This document shows, piece by piece, positions 52,587-60,591 of a stretch of DNA of 64,000 bases. The DNA comes from Mangrovimonas sp. TPBH4 (GTDB lineage Bacteria; Bacteroidota; Bacteroidia; Flavobacteriales; Flavobacteriaceae). The notes beneath the pieces are model-generated. The model saw only the letters and a list, made by a program, of their open reading frames with translations, was not told the DNA's origin and did not search any database. A program made the position numbers and the translations under genes. Numbering within the stretch: position 1 is the stretch's first letter; each line of letters starts with the position of its first letter. The stretch is from contig NZ_LBIO01000050.1 of assembly GCF_001280505.1 (NCBI RefSeq), positions 1 to 64,000 on the forward strand. Direction: 5' to 3'.

Positions 52587-53065
52587 AAGCGATTGGTAGT
52601 CAATTCAATTTTTTGGTTGGTTTCAGTGATCAAATATAGAATTATATATTTTGTATTGGGATGATATTGCATTTTTATAGGAAGGTCGATTTCTTGAAAT
52701 TCAATAAGTTTGCTTTTTAGTGAGCCATCCTCTGCCATTGTTTCAAATCGTTTTGTAAAAGGATGTTTTATTATTGATTGGTTCAATACGGTGTTGTCTT
52801 GGGAAAGTAATTGACATTCAATATCTCCAGGCTTTGCTATCGAAGTATTTGATTTTTTAAGTTTACCTTCAGTAATAATGGTATTGATGAGTGCTACTTG
52901 ATATTCTTGATCCTCTTTTTTTATATGGTAATTCAAGAACAAAAGTTTTGGTGGTTCTTGGGTTTCAATCGAATTAACGGGGGAGGTTTGTTGAGCTGTT
53001 TTACATGAAAACAGCAGAATTGAAAATGTAAAGAGCACTAAGGGCCATTTTAATTCAAATCTCAT
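52583..53065 (-). CDS. lipoprotein of unknown function, coupled to the M64 peptidase
   Basis: The 160-residue protein has a lipobox (ILLFSCKTAQQ, Cys about 21). The remainder is a soluble domain rich in beta strands with no motif I recognise. The stop overlaps the M64 peptidase start in ATGA, so the two are translationally coupled. It may be an inhibitor, chaperone or partner of that peptidase, which is inference from position only. Confidence 0.75.
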   Translation of the reverse strand: MRFELKWPLVLFTFSILLFSCKTAQQTSPVNSIETQEPPKLLFLNYHIKKEDQEYQVALINTIITEGKLKKSNTSIAKPGDIECQLLSQDNTVLNQSIIKHPFTKRFETMAEDGSLKSKLIEFQEIDLPIKMQYHPNTKYIILYLITETNQKIELTTNRL

Positions 53066-53165
53066 CTTGAGGAAATGCTATTGACTGCCGAAATATACGC
53101 ATCTTTGTAAAAAGAGGAAGTATTCAATATTTTAAATACTGTAAATTTATACATAAAACAGATTT

Positions 53166-53897
53166 ATGCGTTGGTTGTTTTTTGTCATATTCTTACCAAT
53201 TTTAGGCCATGGCCAACTGAATTTAACTTTAGTCCAGACATTAGTCGAGGAAGAAGAATACACTCGGGCAGAGGTGTTGTTGCGGCCCCATGTGGAGGAT
53301 TCTAACAACTTGGAAGCGGTTGAGTTATTGGGAGATGTTTATGGACATCAAAAGGAATGGGATAAAGCAATTGTTGAATACAAAAAACTGGTGGCAAGAC
53401 AGCCTAATGTCGCTAATTATCAATACAAATATGGTGGTGCCATGGCTATGAAAGCTTTAAGCATTAATAAAATAAGGGCGCTAGGCATTATAGGGGATAT
53501 GGAGGAGGCTTTCTTGAAAGCGGCGAGTTTAGATCCGGCTCATATTGATACTAGGTGGGCCTTGGTCGAACTATATGTGAAGCTTCCCGTGATTTTGGGA
53601 GGAGGCTTTGACAATGCTATGCAATACGCCAATCAGTTGGAAAAACTTTCGTTGGTGGATGGTTATCTAGCTAAAGGCCTCGTGTATTACAATAAAGAAA
53701 ACTTTAGGCTGGCCGAAACCTATTATCAAAAGGCTTTAAAGGTTGGAGGGTCGCTAACCTGTTATAAGAAGCTCATTGAATTTTATATGGCTCAAGGTGA
53801 ATTGCAAAAGGCTTTGAAGAATTTACAGGAAGCTTACGCTAAATATCCAAGTGAAGGACTATTGATGGAAATTAAGGAAGTGGAGCAAAAAATGTGA
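53166..53897 (+). CDS. exported TPR-repeat protein
   Basis: The 243-residue protein has a signal peptide (LFFVIFLPILGHGQ). At least five helical repeats follow, with TPR features such as AVELLGDVYGHQKEWDKAIVEY, AFLKAASLDPAHIDTRWALVEL, AETYYQKALKVGG and ALKNLQEAYAKYPSE (each given in part). It is probably a periplasmic scaffold or assembly protein. It precedes mpl by 87 bases; whether they are linked is unclear because mpl has its own -7 box. Confidence 0.8.
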   Translation: MRWLFFVIFLPILGHGQLNLTLVQTLVEEEEYTRAEVLLRPHVEDSNNLEAVELLGDVYGHQKEWDKAIVEYKKLVARQPNVANYQYKYGGAMAMKALSINKIRALGIIGDMEEAFLKAASLDPAHIDTRWALVELYVKLPVILGGGFDNAMQYANQLEKLSLVDGYLAKGLVYYNKENFRLAETYYQKALKVGGSLTCYKKLIEFYMAQGELQKALKNLQEAYAKYPSEGLLMEIKEVEQKM

Positions 53898-53956
53898 ATG
53901 CAAATACTGCAAGCAAATCTTATGTGAGGAAACTTCGACCTTACAACAGCAATCCT

Positions 53957-53964
53957 TATATTTG
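53957..53964 (+). promoter_or_regulatory. -7 promoter box of mpl
   Basis: TATATTTG matches TAnnTTTG, 20 bases before the mpl ATG. Confidence 0.55.
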
Positions 53965-53984
53965 AACACTTACAAACCTATGTT

Positions 53985-55340
53985 ATGAACGTACATTTTA
54001 TAGCTATTGGCGGGGCAGCAATGCACAACCTAGCCATCGCATTACACAATAAAGGATATCAGGTAACCGGAAGTGATGATGAAATTTTTGATCCTTCCAA
54101 ATCGAGGTTGGAACATAAAGGCTTGTTGCCAAAAGCCTTTGGATGGTTTCCTGAAAAAATCACTACTGATTTAGATGCTGTGGTGTTGGGAATGCATGCC
54201 AAAGCCGATAATCCTGAACTTTTAAAAGCTCAGGAATTAGGATTGAAAATCTATAGCTATCCTGAATTTTTGTACGAACAATCCAAGCATAAAACGCGTG
54301 TTGTTATTGGCGGAAGTCATGGGAAAACAACGATTACTTCCATGATTTTACATGTCATGAATTATCATGATATTGATGTGGATTTTATGGTGGGCGCCCA
54401 ATTGGAAGGTTTTGATGTGATGGTAAAACTGACTGAGGATAACGATTTTATTGTTTTGGAAGGTGACGAATATTTAAGTTCCCCAATAGACCGTCGGCCA
54501 AAGTTTCACTTGTATCAACCTAACATAGCTTTGTTGAGCGGGATTGCTTGGGATCATATCAATGTGTTCCCAACTTATGAGAATTATGTGGAGCAGTTCA
54601 AAATTTTTGTTGACAGTATTGTGAAGGGGGGCAGTATTACCTACAATGCCGAAGATGAAGCGTTGAAAGGTGTGGTGGAAGCTAGTGAGAATACAATCCG
54701 AAAATTACCTTACTACACGCCAAAGTATACTGTTGAAGACGGGGAAACTCTGTTGGAAACACCAGAAGGACCACTTCCAATTGAAGTATTTGGAAAGCAT
54801 AATTTGAACAATGTTGCTGGGGCCAAATGGATTTGCCAACATATGGGCGTTGATGAAGATGATTTTTACGAAGCCATTGCAACCTTTAAAGGTGCTAGCA
54901 AGCGCTTGGAAAAAATTGCGGTAGGTAAGAGCTCGGTTGCCTACAAGGATTTTGCACATTCTCCGAGTAAAGTGTCTGCGACGACAACGGCTATGAAAGA
55001 GCAATACCACGATAAATCTGTAGTGGCTTGTTTGGAATTACATACTTATAGTAGTTTGAATGCCGAATTTTTAAAGGAATACAAAGGCGCACTAGATGCT
55101 GCCGATGAGGCTGTGGTGTTTTATTCTCCGCATGCTGTAAAGATTAAGCAATTGGAGGAAGTGACACATCAACAGATTGCTGAGGCTTTTGAAAGGGACG
55201 ACCTTATTATCTATACCGATCCGGAAGCGTTTAAAGACTATTTGTTTTCACAGGACTTTAGCAATAAGGCTTTGTTGTTAATGAGTTCTGGAAATTACGG
55301 TGGACTTGATTTCAATGCTGTAAAATCAATTATCAAATAA
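53985..55340 (+). CDS. mpl: UDP-MurNAc:L-Ala-gamma-D-Glu-meso-DAP ligase
   Basis: Reuses murein tripeptide by joining it to UDP-MurNAc. The 451-residue Mur ligase has HFIAIGGAAMHNLAIAL (UDP-binding loop), the ATP loop VVIGGSHGKTTITSMIL near 108, EGDEYLSSPIDRRPKF, LSGIAWDHINVFPTYE, FGKHNLNNVAGAKW and the C-terminal DFAHSPSKVSATTTAM. The DEYxxxxxDxRxKF motif separates Mpl from MurC. Together with anmK it supports murein recycling in this genome. The 3' end overlaps the convergent lycopene cyclase gene by eight bases. Confidence 0.94.
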   Translation: MNVHFIAIGGAAMHNLAIALHNKGYQVTGSDDEIFDPSKSRLEHKGLLPKAFGWFPEKITTDLDAVVLGMHAKADNPELLKAQELGLKIYSYPEFLYEQSKHKTRVVIGGSHGKTTITSMILHVMNYHDIDVDFMVGAQLEGFDVMVKLTEDNDFIVLEGDEYLSSPIDRRPKFHLYQPNIALLSGIAWDHINVFPTYENYVEQFKIFVDSIVKGGSITYNAEDEALKGVVEASENTIRKLPYYTPKYTVEDGETLLETPEGPLPIEVFGKHNLNNVAGAKWICQHMGVDEDDFYEAIATFKGASKRLEKIAVGKSSVAYKDFAHSPSKVSATTTAMKEQYHDKSVVACLELHTYSSLNAEFLKEYKGALDAADEAVVFYSPHAVKIKQLEEVTHQQIAEAFERDDLIIYTDPEAFKDYLFSQDFSNKALLLMSSGNYGGLDFNAVKSIIK

Positions 55341-56040
55341 AGGCTTTTTCGGTATTTTGAATGTTTTTGGTTTTGAAATACCTATAGCATTCAATATTTA
55401 AAAAAATAAGTAACATACCATAAACGCTATCCTCAATGGGGATGGTGGCGATTCTAATGCCAAGGTTTTCACTGTTGTTGTACCAAACAATGGGGGCTTC
55501 CAACAAAGAGCCTGTAAGAATACCATTGCTGGCTAAAAAGAACGGAAATATACATAGGTAGGTAAGGTAGTGAAAAGCTAGGTTGACTTTCCTGAGTTTT
55601 AGGTAGAGTAAATACATGGCGCAAAGTCCGAAGGCACTTAGCGTGTAAAGTTTATTGAAATTTAAAACTGATACAATCGTAAAAACGGCTATTAGAATTA
55701 TTGTAATTTTCGACTGAATATTGTTTAAAGGATTATTTGTTATAAGTGAGTTTAGGGCAAAATAAGTAAACACACAGGCAAAGGGAATACAGATAAAAAA
55801 CAAAATTTCTTCGATGGGTAAATCGGCAATATAAATGTTTAATAAATAGTCGCCATTAAATCCCCAGACGCCAATATTGGTGAAATACCAATCCCAGATT
55901 AAAAATAAAAGGGTAACAATCAAATTGCCTTTAAAAAAGGCTTTCCAATCTTTACAAAACGGATATTTCTTATAGAAGCTAGCAATAACAGGAATGAGGA
56001 TACAGGCAAAATTTACAAGTAGATAGGTGTATGGCCTCAT
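55333..56040 (-). CDS. lycopene beta-cyclase, fused CrtYc/CrtYd (CarR) type
   Basis: Membrane enzyme cyclising lycopene to beta-carotene. The 235-residue protein has six or seven hydrophobic helices. It is made of two similar halves, each with the family motif: PIEEILFF (75-82) in the first and PIEDSVYGML (201-210) in the second. This fused heterodimer-type cyclase is unrelated to FAD-dependent CrtY. It is last gene of the crtI-crtB-crtZ-cyclase operon; its ATG overlaps the crtZ stop (TAATG). Confidence 0.92.
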   Translation of the reverse strand: MRPYTYLLVNFACILIPVIASFYKKYPFCKDWKAFFKGNLIVTLLFLIWDWYFTNIGVWGFNGDYLLNIYIADLPIEEILFFICIPFACVFTYFALNSLITNNPLNNIQSKITIILIAVFTIVSVLNFNKLYTLSAFGLCAMYLLYLKLRKVNLAFHYLTYLCIFPFFLASNGILTGSLLEAPIVWYNNSENLGIRIATIPIEDSVYGMLLIFLNIECYRYFKTKNIQNTEKAFI

Positions 56041-56498
56041 TATGCTTTGAACTGTTTGTGAAACTTTTTAGGCACCCACAGCATCCCGAAGCATTCACCG
56101 TCTTCTTTGTTCAAATGTTTGTGATGCACTTTATGTGCTTTCCTTAACCCTATGAGGTATTTGTTCTTCACATTTTTAAACCATTTGAAGCGTTGGTGGA
56201 TCAAAACATCGTGGATTAGAAAATAGGCAATTCCGTAGAAAAAGATACCCAGTCCAATAAAGAACATAAAGTTTAATTTTGGGACAGCTCCAAAATAAAA
56301 TAGCGCTATACTAGGGATGGCAAAAATGATGAAAAAGGTGTCGTTTTTCTCAAATACATGGGGGTATTTTGGCTGGTGGTGGTCCTCATGCAGATACCAT
56401 AAAAAACCGTGCATGATATATTTGTGGGTAAACCAAGTAACCAATTCCATAATGGAGAAAGTGAGGACGGTAATTGCTATGTACAATAGAATTTCCAT
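56040..56498 (-). CDS. crtZ: beta-carotene 3-hydroxylase
   Basis: Di-iron membrane hydroxylase converting beta-carotene to zeaxanthin. The 152-residue protein shows the four histidine motifs: HKYIMH (HxxxxH), HEDHH (HxxHH), H-D-V-L-I-H-Q in IHDVLIHQRF, and HKVHHKHL. Three or four membrane helices surround them. Its presence predicts zeaxanthin as the main pigment. It sits between crtB and the cyclase gene. Confidence 0.94.
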   Translation of the reverse strand: MEILLYIAITVLTFSIMELVTWFTHKYIMHGFLWYLHEDHHQPKYPHVFEKNDTFFIIFAIPSIALFYFGAVPKLNFMFFIGLGIFFYGIAYFLIHDVLIHQRFKWFKNVKNKYLIGLRKAHKVHHKHLNKEDGECFGMLWVPKKFHKQFKA

Positions 56499-56513
56499 GT
56501 CTATAGGTTTTTT

Positions 56514-57350
56514 TTAAATAAAATTCAGTTTATATCTTATGTAAGCCTTTGTTAAGATAAGAATTTTTAAGGGGTTCGAGATTCTAATGCGCTCATTTAA
56601 TATGCGTTTATGATCCAGTCTTTTTAGTTTTTTCAACAGATTTAGATAATATTTATAGGCTAGATAGACGCCTAATCTGCTTTCTAGGGGTAAAAGGACA
56701 ATGCCTTTGTAGGCTTCTCGAAAATCATTTTCAATATCCTCAATAATATCTTTTTTGTTAGGTTCAGATAACGAATTGTTATTCACATTGGGAAAGTAGG
56801 AGCGGCCAAGTATTTCCGTGTCGTCCTTGAAATCTCTGAGGAAATTAACTTTTTGGAATGCCGAACCTAAATACTGTGCTGGGGTTTTTAAAAGTTGGAA
56901 CATATCTTCATCATTATTGGTAAAGACCCTTAAACACATAAGTCCAACGACGTCGGCAGACCCGTAAATGTAATTTTCATAGGCTTCTTTGGAGCTGTAA
57001 TCCTTAATTTTTAAATCCATCTCCATCCGTTTTAAAAAATCATCCACATAGGTGTGAAGATGATATTTCCAAACGACTTCCTGAAAGGCGTTTAAAATTG
57101 GGTTTAAACTTATTTTACGGTCAATGGATTTTTGATACTCCTGTTTGAACTCTTCAAATAAAACTTCTTGTTCGTAGTCGTGGAAAGAATCCACAATTTC
57201 ATCAGCATAGCGCACAAATCCGTAGATGGCATAAATGGCGGGCCTAATGGAAGGGGCAAATAGTTTAATACCCATGGAAAAGGACGTGCTGTATTCCTGG
57301 GTTACAATTTTGCTGCATTTAAGGCTGGAAGTATCAAATAGTGCTTTCAT
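56514..57350 (-). CDS. crtB: phytoene synthase
   Basis: Joins two geranylgeranyl diphosphates to phytoene. The 278-residue protein has the first Asp motif YADEIVDSFHD, the region YGSADVVGLMCLRVF, and the second motif NFLRDFKDDTEILGRSYFP. Length and motifs are normal for bacterial CrtB. The ATG overlaps the crtI stop by four bases, so crtI and crtB are coupled. Confidence 0.94.
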   Translation of the reverse strand: MKALFDTSSLKCSKIVTQEYSTSFSMGIKLFAPSIRPAIYAIYGFVRYADEIVDSFHDYEQEVLFEEFKQEYQKSIDRKISLNPILNAFQEVVWKYHLHTYVDDFLKRMEMDLKIKDYSSKEAYENYIYGSADVVGLMCLRVFTNNDEDMFQLLKTPAQYLGSAFQKVNFLRDFKDDTEILGRSYFPNVNNNSLSEPNKKDIIEDIENDFREAYKGIVLLPLESRLGVYLAYKYYLNLLKKLKRLDHKRILNERIRISNPLKILILTKAYIRYKLNFI

Positions 57351-58816
57351 TGTTTGGTGTGTTTTTGAATGAGTTCGCTAACAATTTTTCCTGAGATAAG
57401 AGATGGAGGTACTCCGGGGCCTGGAACAGTAAGCTGTCCGCAGAAATAAAGGTTGTTTACTTTTTTGCTTTTAAGTTTAGGGCGTAATACATGGGTTTGC
57501 ATTAGGGTGTTTGCCAAACCATAAGCATTTCCTTTGTAAGCATTATAATCCTCTTTAAAATTGTTGATGCAGTAGGATTCCTTAAAAAGGATGTGGTCAA
57601 AAAGTGGCTGGTCCGTTAGGTGTTCCAAGCGCTCTATAATTTGTTGGAAGTAATGATTTCTAATCTGTTCATTGTCCTCCAAATCTGGTGCTAGTGGAAT
57701 TAAGAAAATACCGGCTTCATTGCCTTTTGGGGCTGCTGAAGCATCTGTGATACTAGGGAAACTGGCATAAAATAATGGATTGTCTGGCCATTCCTTTGTA
57801 TTATAAATGGTTTTGGCGTGGATTTCAAAATCGCTGTCAAAACAAAGTGTATGGTGTGATACGTTCTTCAGTTTTTTGTCGAAACCAACATAAAATAAAA
57901 GCGCTGAAGGGGCGAATGTTTTTTTGTTCCAATAGGCTTCAGAATACTGTCTGTATTGTTTTGGAAGCAAAGTTTCAGTGTGGTGGTAATCGGCACCACT
58001 TAATAGAATGTCGCAAGCATATTCATTGGAGTCTGTTTTTACAGAGGTCACAGCATTCTTTTCAATGTTTATACTTTCTACGGGGCTATTGGTTTGTATG
58101 GTTACCCCTAAACTTTGTGCTAGATCTTTTAGAGCAGTCACCACCATATACATGCCGCCTTTAGGGTGCCAGGTCCCCAATTTAAAATCGGCATAATTCA
58201 TAAAGTTGTAGAAAGAAGGCGTGTTGCTTGGTTTGGCTCCTAAAAAAAGGACAGGGAATTCCAATATTTGCTGTAGCTTTTCATGTTTTACATAATGGGA
58301 AATCTCCTTTTTAATGCTTGTGGTGAACCTATTAAGTTTTGTAATGGTTTTTAGGGTGACAATCTCTGTGACAGATTCACCTGGTTGGTATACTAAATCT
58401 TTAATGGCGAGATTGTAATTGTCTTCGGATTTGTTGATGAACTTTTGTAGGGCATCACTACTGTTGGGTTCGATATTTTCAAAAGTACTTTTAATAGTTT
58501 CGAAATCCCCTGATATGGTGATCGACTCATTTTTTCCAAAGTATATCTGGTAGGCTGGATCCAATTGTTTTAAACTGTAGTATTTCGAAGGTTCAGTATT
58601 GAAATCTTTAAAAAAACGTTCAAAAACATCTGGCATCCAGTAGAAGGTTGGTCCAATATCAAAAGTAAAACCATCACGTTGTAGTTGTCGTGCGCGTCCA
58701 CCAACCGTGTTGTTTTTCTCTAGTATGGTAACATCAAATCCTGCTTGAGCCAAGTAACAGCTAGCGGAGAGGGATGAAAACCCAGAGCCTATAATGATTA
58801 TTTTTTTCTTGCCCAT
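57347..58816 (-). CDS. crtI: phytoene desaturase
   Basis: FAD enzyme carrying out the desaturations from phytoene to lycopene. The 489-residue protein has the dinucleotide-binding start IIIGSGFSSLSASCYLAQAG, GGRARQLQRDGFTFDIGPTF (in part: GFTFDIGPTFYWMP), and the C-terminal carotenoid-desaturase signature NLYFCGQLTVPGPGVPPSL. It is first gene of the crt operon. The leader between it and the upstream fasciclin terminator is about 30 bp and holds the TTTGTTACATA element discussed separately. Confidence 0.94.
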   Translation of the reverse strand: MGKKKIIIIGSGFSSLSASCYLAQAGFDVTILEKNNTVGGRARQLQRDGFTFDIGPTFYWMPDVFERFFKDFNTEPSKYYSLKQLDPAYQIYFGKNESITISGDFETIKSTFENIEPNSSDALQKFINKSEDNYNLAIKDLVYQPGESVTEIVTLKTITKLNRFTTSIKKEISHYVKHEKLQQILEFPVLFLGAKPSNTPSFYNFMNYADFKLGTWHPKGGMYMVVTALKDLAQSLGVTIQTNSPVESINIEKNAVTSVKTDSNEYACDILLSGADYHHTETLLPKQYRQYSEAYWNKKTFAPSALLFYVGFDKKLKNVSHHTLCFDSDFEIHAKTIYNTKEWPDNPLFYASFPSITDASAAPKGNEAGIFLIPLAPDLEDNEQIRNHYFQQIIERLEHLTDQPLFDHILFKESYCINNFKEDYNAYKGNAYGLANTLMQTHVLRPKLKSKKVNNLYFCGQLTVPGPGVPPSLISGKIVSELIQKHTKQ

Positions 58817-58836
58817 CTTACTAAAGTTACAGTTTT

Positions 58837-58847
58837 TTTGTTACATA
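58837..58847. promoter_or_regulatory. shared 11-mer TTTGTTACATA before crtI
   Basis: This 11-mer recurs exactly at 60570-60580 before the B12-binding MerR regulator gene. Here it lies 21 bases upstream of the crtI start, on the strand opposite to crtI. A further GTTACA lies at 58826-58831, giving a direct repeat. It is a candidate operator, not proven. Confidence 0.35.
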
Positions 58848-58848
58848 G

Positions 58849-58880
58849 AAAACCGGTAACCTTTTATGGATTACCGGTTT
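58849..58880 (-). terminator. terminator of the fasciclin gene
   Basis: TTACCGGTTTT arms (AAAACCGGTAA / TTACCGGTTT) with an 11-base loop lie 53 bases past the fasciclin stop, with a T run on the minus strand. It also isolates the crtI promoter from upstream transcription. Confidence 0.75.
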
Positions 58881-58932
58881 ACAACCAACTAACCAATCAA
58901 CCTAAAAACGTACATCATGAGTACGCCCAATA

Positions 58933-60429
58933 TTAATTAGGCAATAGTACTTTGTCAACAATGTGTATCACACCATTGCTAGCCGTAATATCTGCCGTTG
59001 TTACGGAGGCCGAAGCTCCGGTTTCATCTATAATAAATACACCTCCATCCAAATCTACAGTTAACATACCGCCTTGGGCAGTTTCAACCATTTGGCCATC
59101 TGCCAAATCTGTAGAATAGACTGCTGCACCAGCAACCACATGATAGGTGAGGACACTGGTTAAAAGTGCTTTTTCTTCTTCCGTATCGAAATCCTCCAGG
59201 CTATTGTAATCTGGACCTAATGCATCCAATAAATCAGCAAAGGCATCATTGGTAGGAGCGAAGACCGTAAATGGTCCATCGGTTTGTAAGAGGTCTACCA
59301 GTCCTGCGTCCGCTTGAACTAAGGCCGCTACCAACAAGCTTAGATTTTCTTCTCCAGAGGCAATCTCTACAATATTTGGAGTATTCAAACTATTTACAAA
59401 ATCTATAGCAGCTTGAGGAAGCAAAACTTTATCGATGGTATGGGCAACACCATTGGAAGCGGTTATGTCTACTGCTGTAATGTTGGCATTAACATCAGAA
59501 GCGTCCCCTATAACATAGGTGCCCCCTGAAGGAATAATATCTAGTGAGTTGCCTGCAAATGCGGTTTCAACCGTGGTTTCAGATAAATCTGTGGAAAGCA
59601 CATTGGCTGCTAAAACATGGTATAGTACAATGTTTCTTAAAAGATCAATTTCTTCATCGGTGTCAAAATCGTCCAGGCTATTATAATCGTCTCCAAGCGC
59701 CTCCAAAAGGGCCACGAAAGCATCATTGGTAGGAGCGAAAACGGTAAAAGGACCATCACCATTTAGGGTTTCAACCAAATCTACTTTGACGACTACATCC
59801 TCCAAGATGGATAGGCTTTCGGTGCCTACTACGATGTCCACCAAAGTTTCTTCATTAATAGCATCGATTATTTCCTGAGGAAGTAAAACTTTATCAACGA
59901 TATGGATCACACCATTGGTAGCTTCCACATTCGCTAAGGTAACGTTTGCGTCTAAGGAAGTGGCATCACTAATAGAGACGCCTCCATCAATATTCACAGT
60001 GATATTTTCCCCTTGAAGTGTAGTAATTGTTTGTCCATCCGATAAATCGGAAGACATGGCGGCTGTACCAGCAATCACATGATATTGTAGGATTGTTCCT
60101 AGTAGTGCTCGTTCTTCTTCAGTGTCAAAATCAGACAAGGAATTAAAATTGTCCAACTCTGTTAATAGATTTGAGAAGGCAGCATTGGTAGGAGCGAAAA
60201 CCGTAAAAGGGCCATCGCCACTCAAGGCTCCAATTAAATCAGAGTCAGCATTTTGGTCGGCCACTGTAAGTGCTGAAACCAAACTGCTCAAATCATCATT
60301 GGCAGCTGCGGTTTGAACTATATTTAGTGTGGGTCCCATGGGGATGTCGTTGGAGTCATCATCATCGCTACAGGAGGTATTGAAGACCACTAAGAAAATA
60401 AGTGTTGCAAATTGAAATAACTTTTTCAT
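58933..60429 (-). CDS. fasciclin-domain lipoprotein, three FAS1 repeats
   Basis: Surface or periplasmic protein of 498 residues. A lipobox (VVFNTSCSDDDD, Cys about 20) is followed by three FAS1 domains (about 40-170, 180-320, 330-498). Each contains GPFTVFAPTNDAF-type H1 and a GVIHIVDKVLLP-type H2 box. The repeats are very alike, including DNA-level identity around GTAGGAGCGAA. It is acidic overall, which suits marine surface proteins. FAS1 domains mediate adhesion. The start could instead be ATG 60438, three codons upstream. It is divergent from the B12-binding regulator gene and upstream of the crt operon. Confidence 0.9.
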   Translation of the reverse strand: MKKLFQFATLIFLVVFNTSCSDDDDSNDIPMGPTLNIVQTAAANDDLSSLVSALTVADQNADSDLIGALSGDGPFTVFAPTNAAFSNLLTELDNFNSLSDFDTEEERALLGTILQYHVIAGTAAMSSDLSDGQTITTLQGENITVNIDGGVSISDATSLDANVTLANVEATNGVIHIVDKVLLPQEIIDAINEETLVDIVVGTESLSILEDVVVKVDLVETLNGDGPFTVFAPTNDAFVALLEALGDDYNSLDDFDTDEEIDLLRNIVLYHVLAANVLSTDLSETTVETAFAGNSLDIIPSGGTYVIGDASDVNANITAVDITASNGVAHTIDKVLLPQAAIDFVNSLNTPNIVEIASGEENLSLLVAALVQADAGLVDLLQTDGPFTVFAPTNDAFADLLDALGPDYNSLEDFDTEEEKALLTSVLTYHVVAGAAVYSTDLADGQMVETAQGGMLTVDLDGGVFIIDETGASASVTTADITASNGVIHIVDKVLLPN

Positions 60430-60457
60430 GTCTAACATTAAATTGAATTAACTTATA

Positions 60458-60465
60458 CAAATATA
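60458..60465 (-). promoter_or_regulatory. -7 promoter box of the fasciclin gene
   Basis: Reads TATATTTG on the minus strand, matching TAnnTTTG, 29 bases before the ATG at 60429. Confidence 0.55.
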
Positions 60466-60479
60466 TAAAAAAATATTTT

Positions 60480-60516
60480 AATTGTCCAACTTTAAATATT
60501 CATAAGTTTGACAATT
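60480..60516. promoter_or_regulatory. inverted repeat in the fasciclin/MerR divergent region
   Basis: AATTGTCCAACTT (60480-60492) and AAGTTTGACAATT (60504-60516) are complementary at 12 of 13 positions around an 11-base spacer. It lies just upstream of the fasciclin -7 box and between two divergent genes, a natural place for a regulator site. Confidence 0.5.
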
Positions 60517-60565
60517 TATAAATGTGATTTTTAGGATGTTTCGCTATTTTTCCGTAATTTTTGAT

Positions 60566-60580
60566 TAAGTTTGTTACATA
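60566..60580 (+). promoter_or_regulatory. -7 box and TTTGTTACATA element of the MerR gene
   Basis: TAAGTTTG (60566-60573) matches TAnnTTTG and overlaps the 11-mer TTTGTTACATA (60570-60580). Binding there would block the promoter and give autoregulation. The box also argues for the ATG at 60592 as start, not the upstream TTG at 60571. Confidence 0.5.
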
Positions 60581-60591
60581 AATTACTTGAA

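Noticed and set aside
58933..60429. Tandem DNA repeats in the fasciclin gene as a mobile or phase-variable element
   Set aside because: The repeats are the three FAS1 domains and stay in frame; no short identical units or recombinase were seen.
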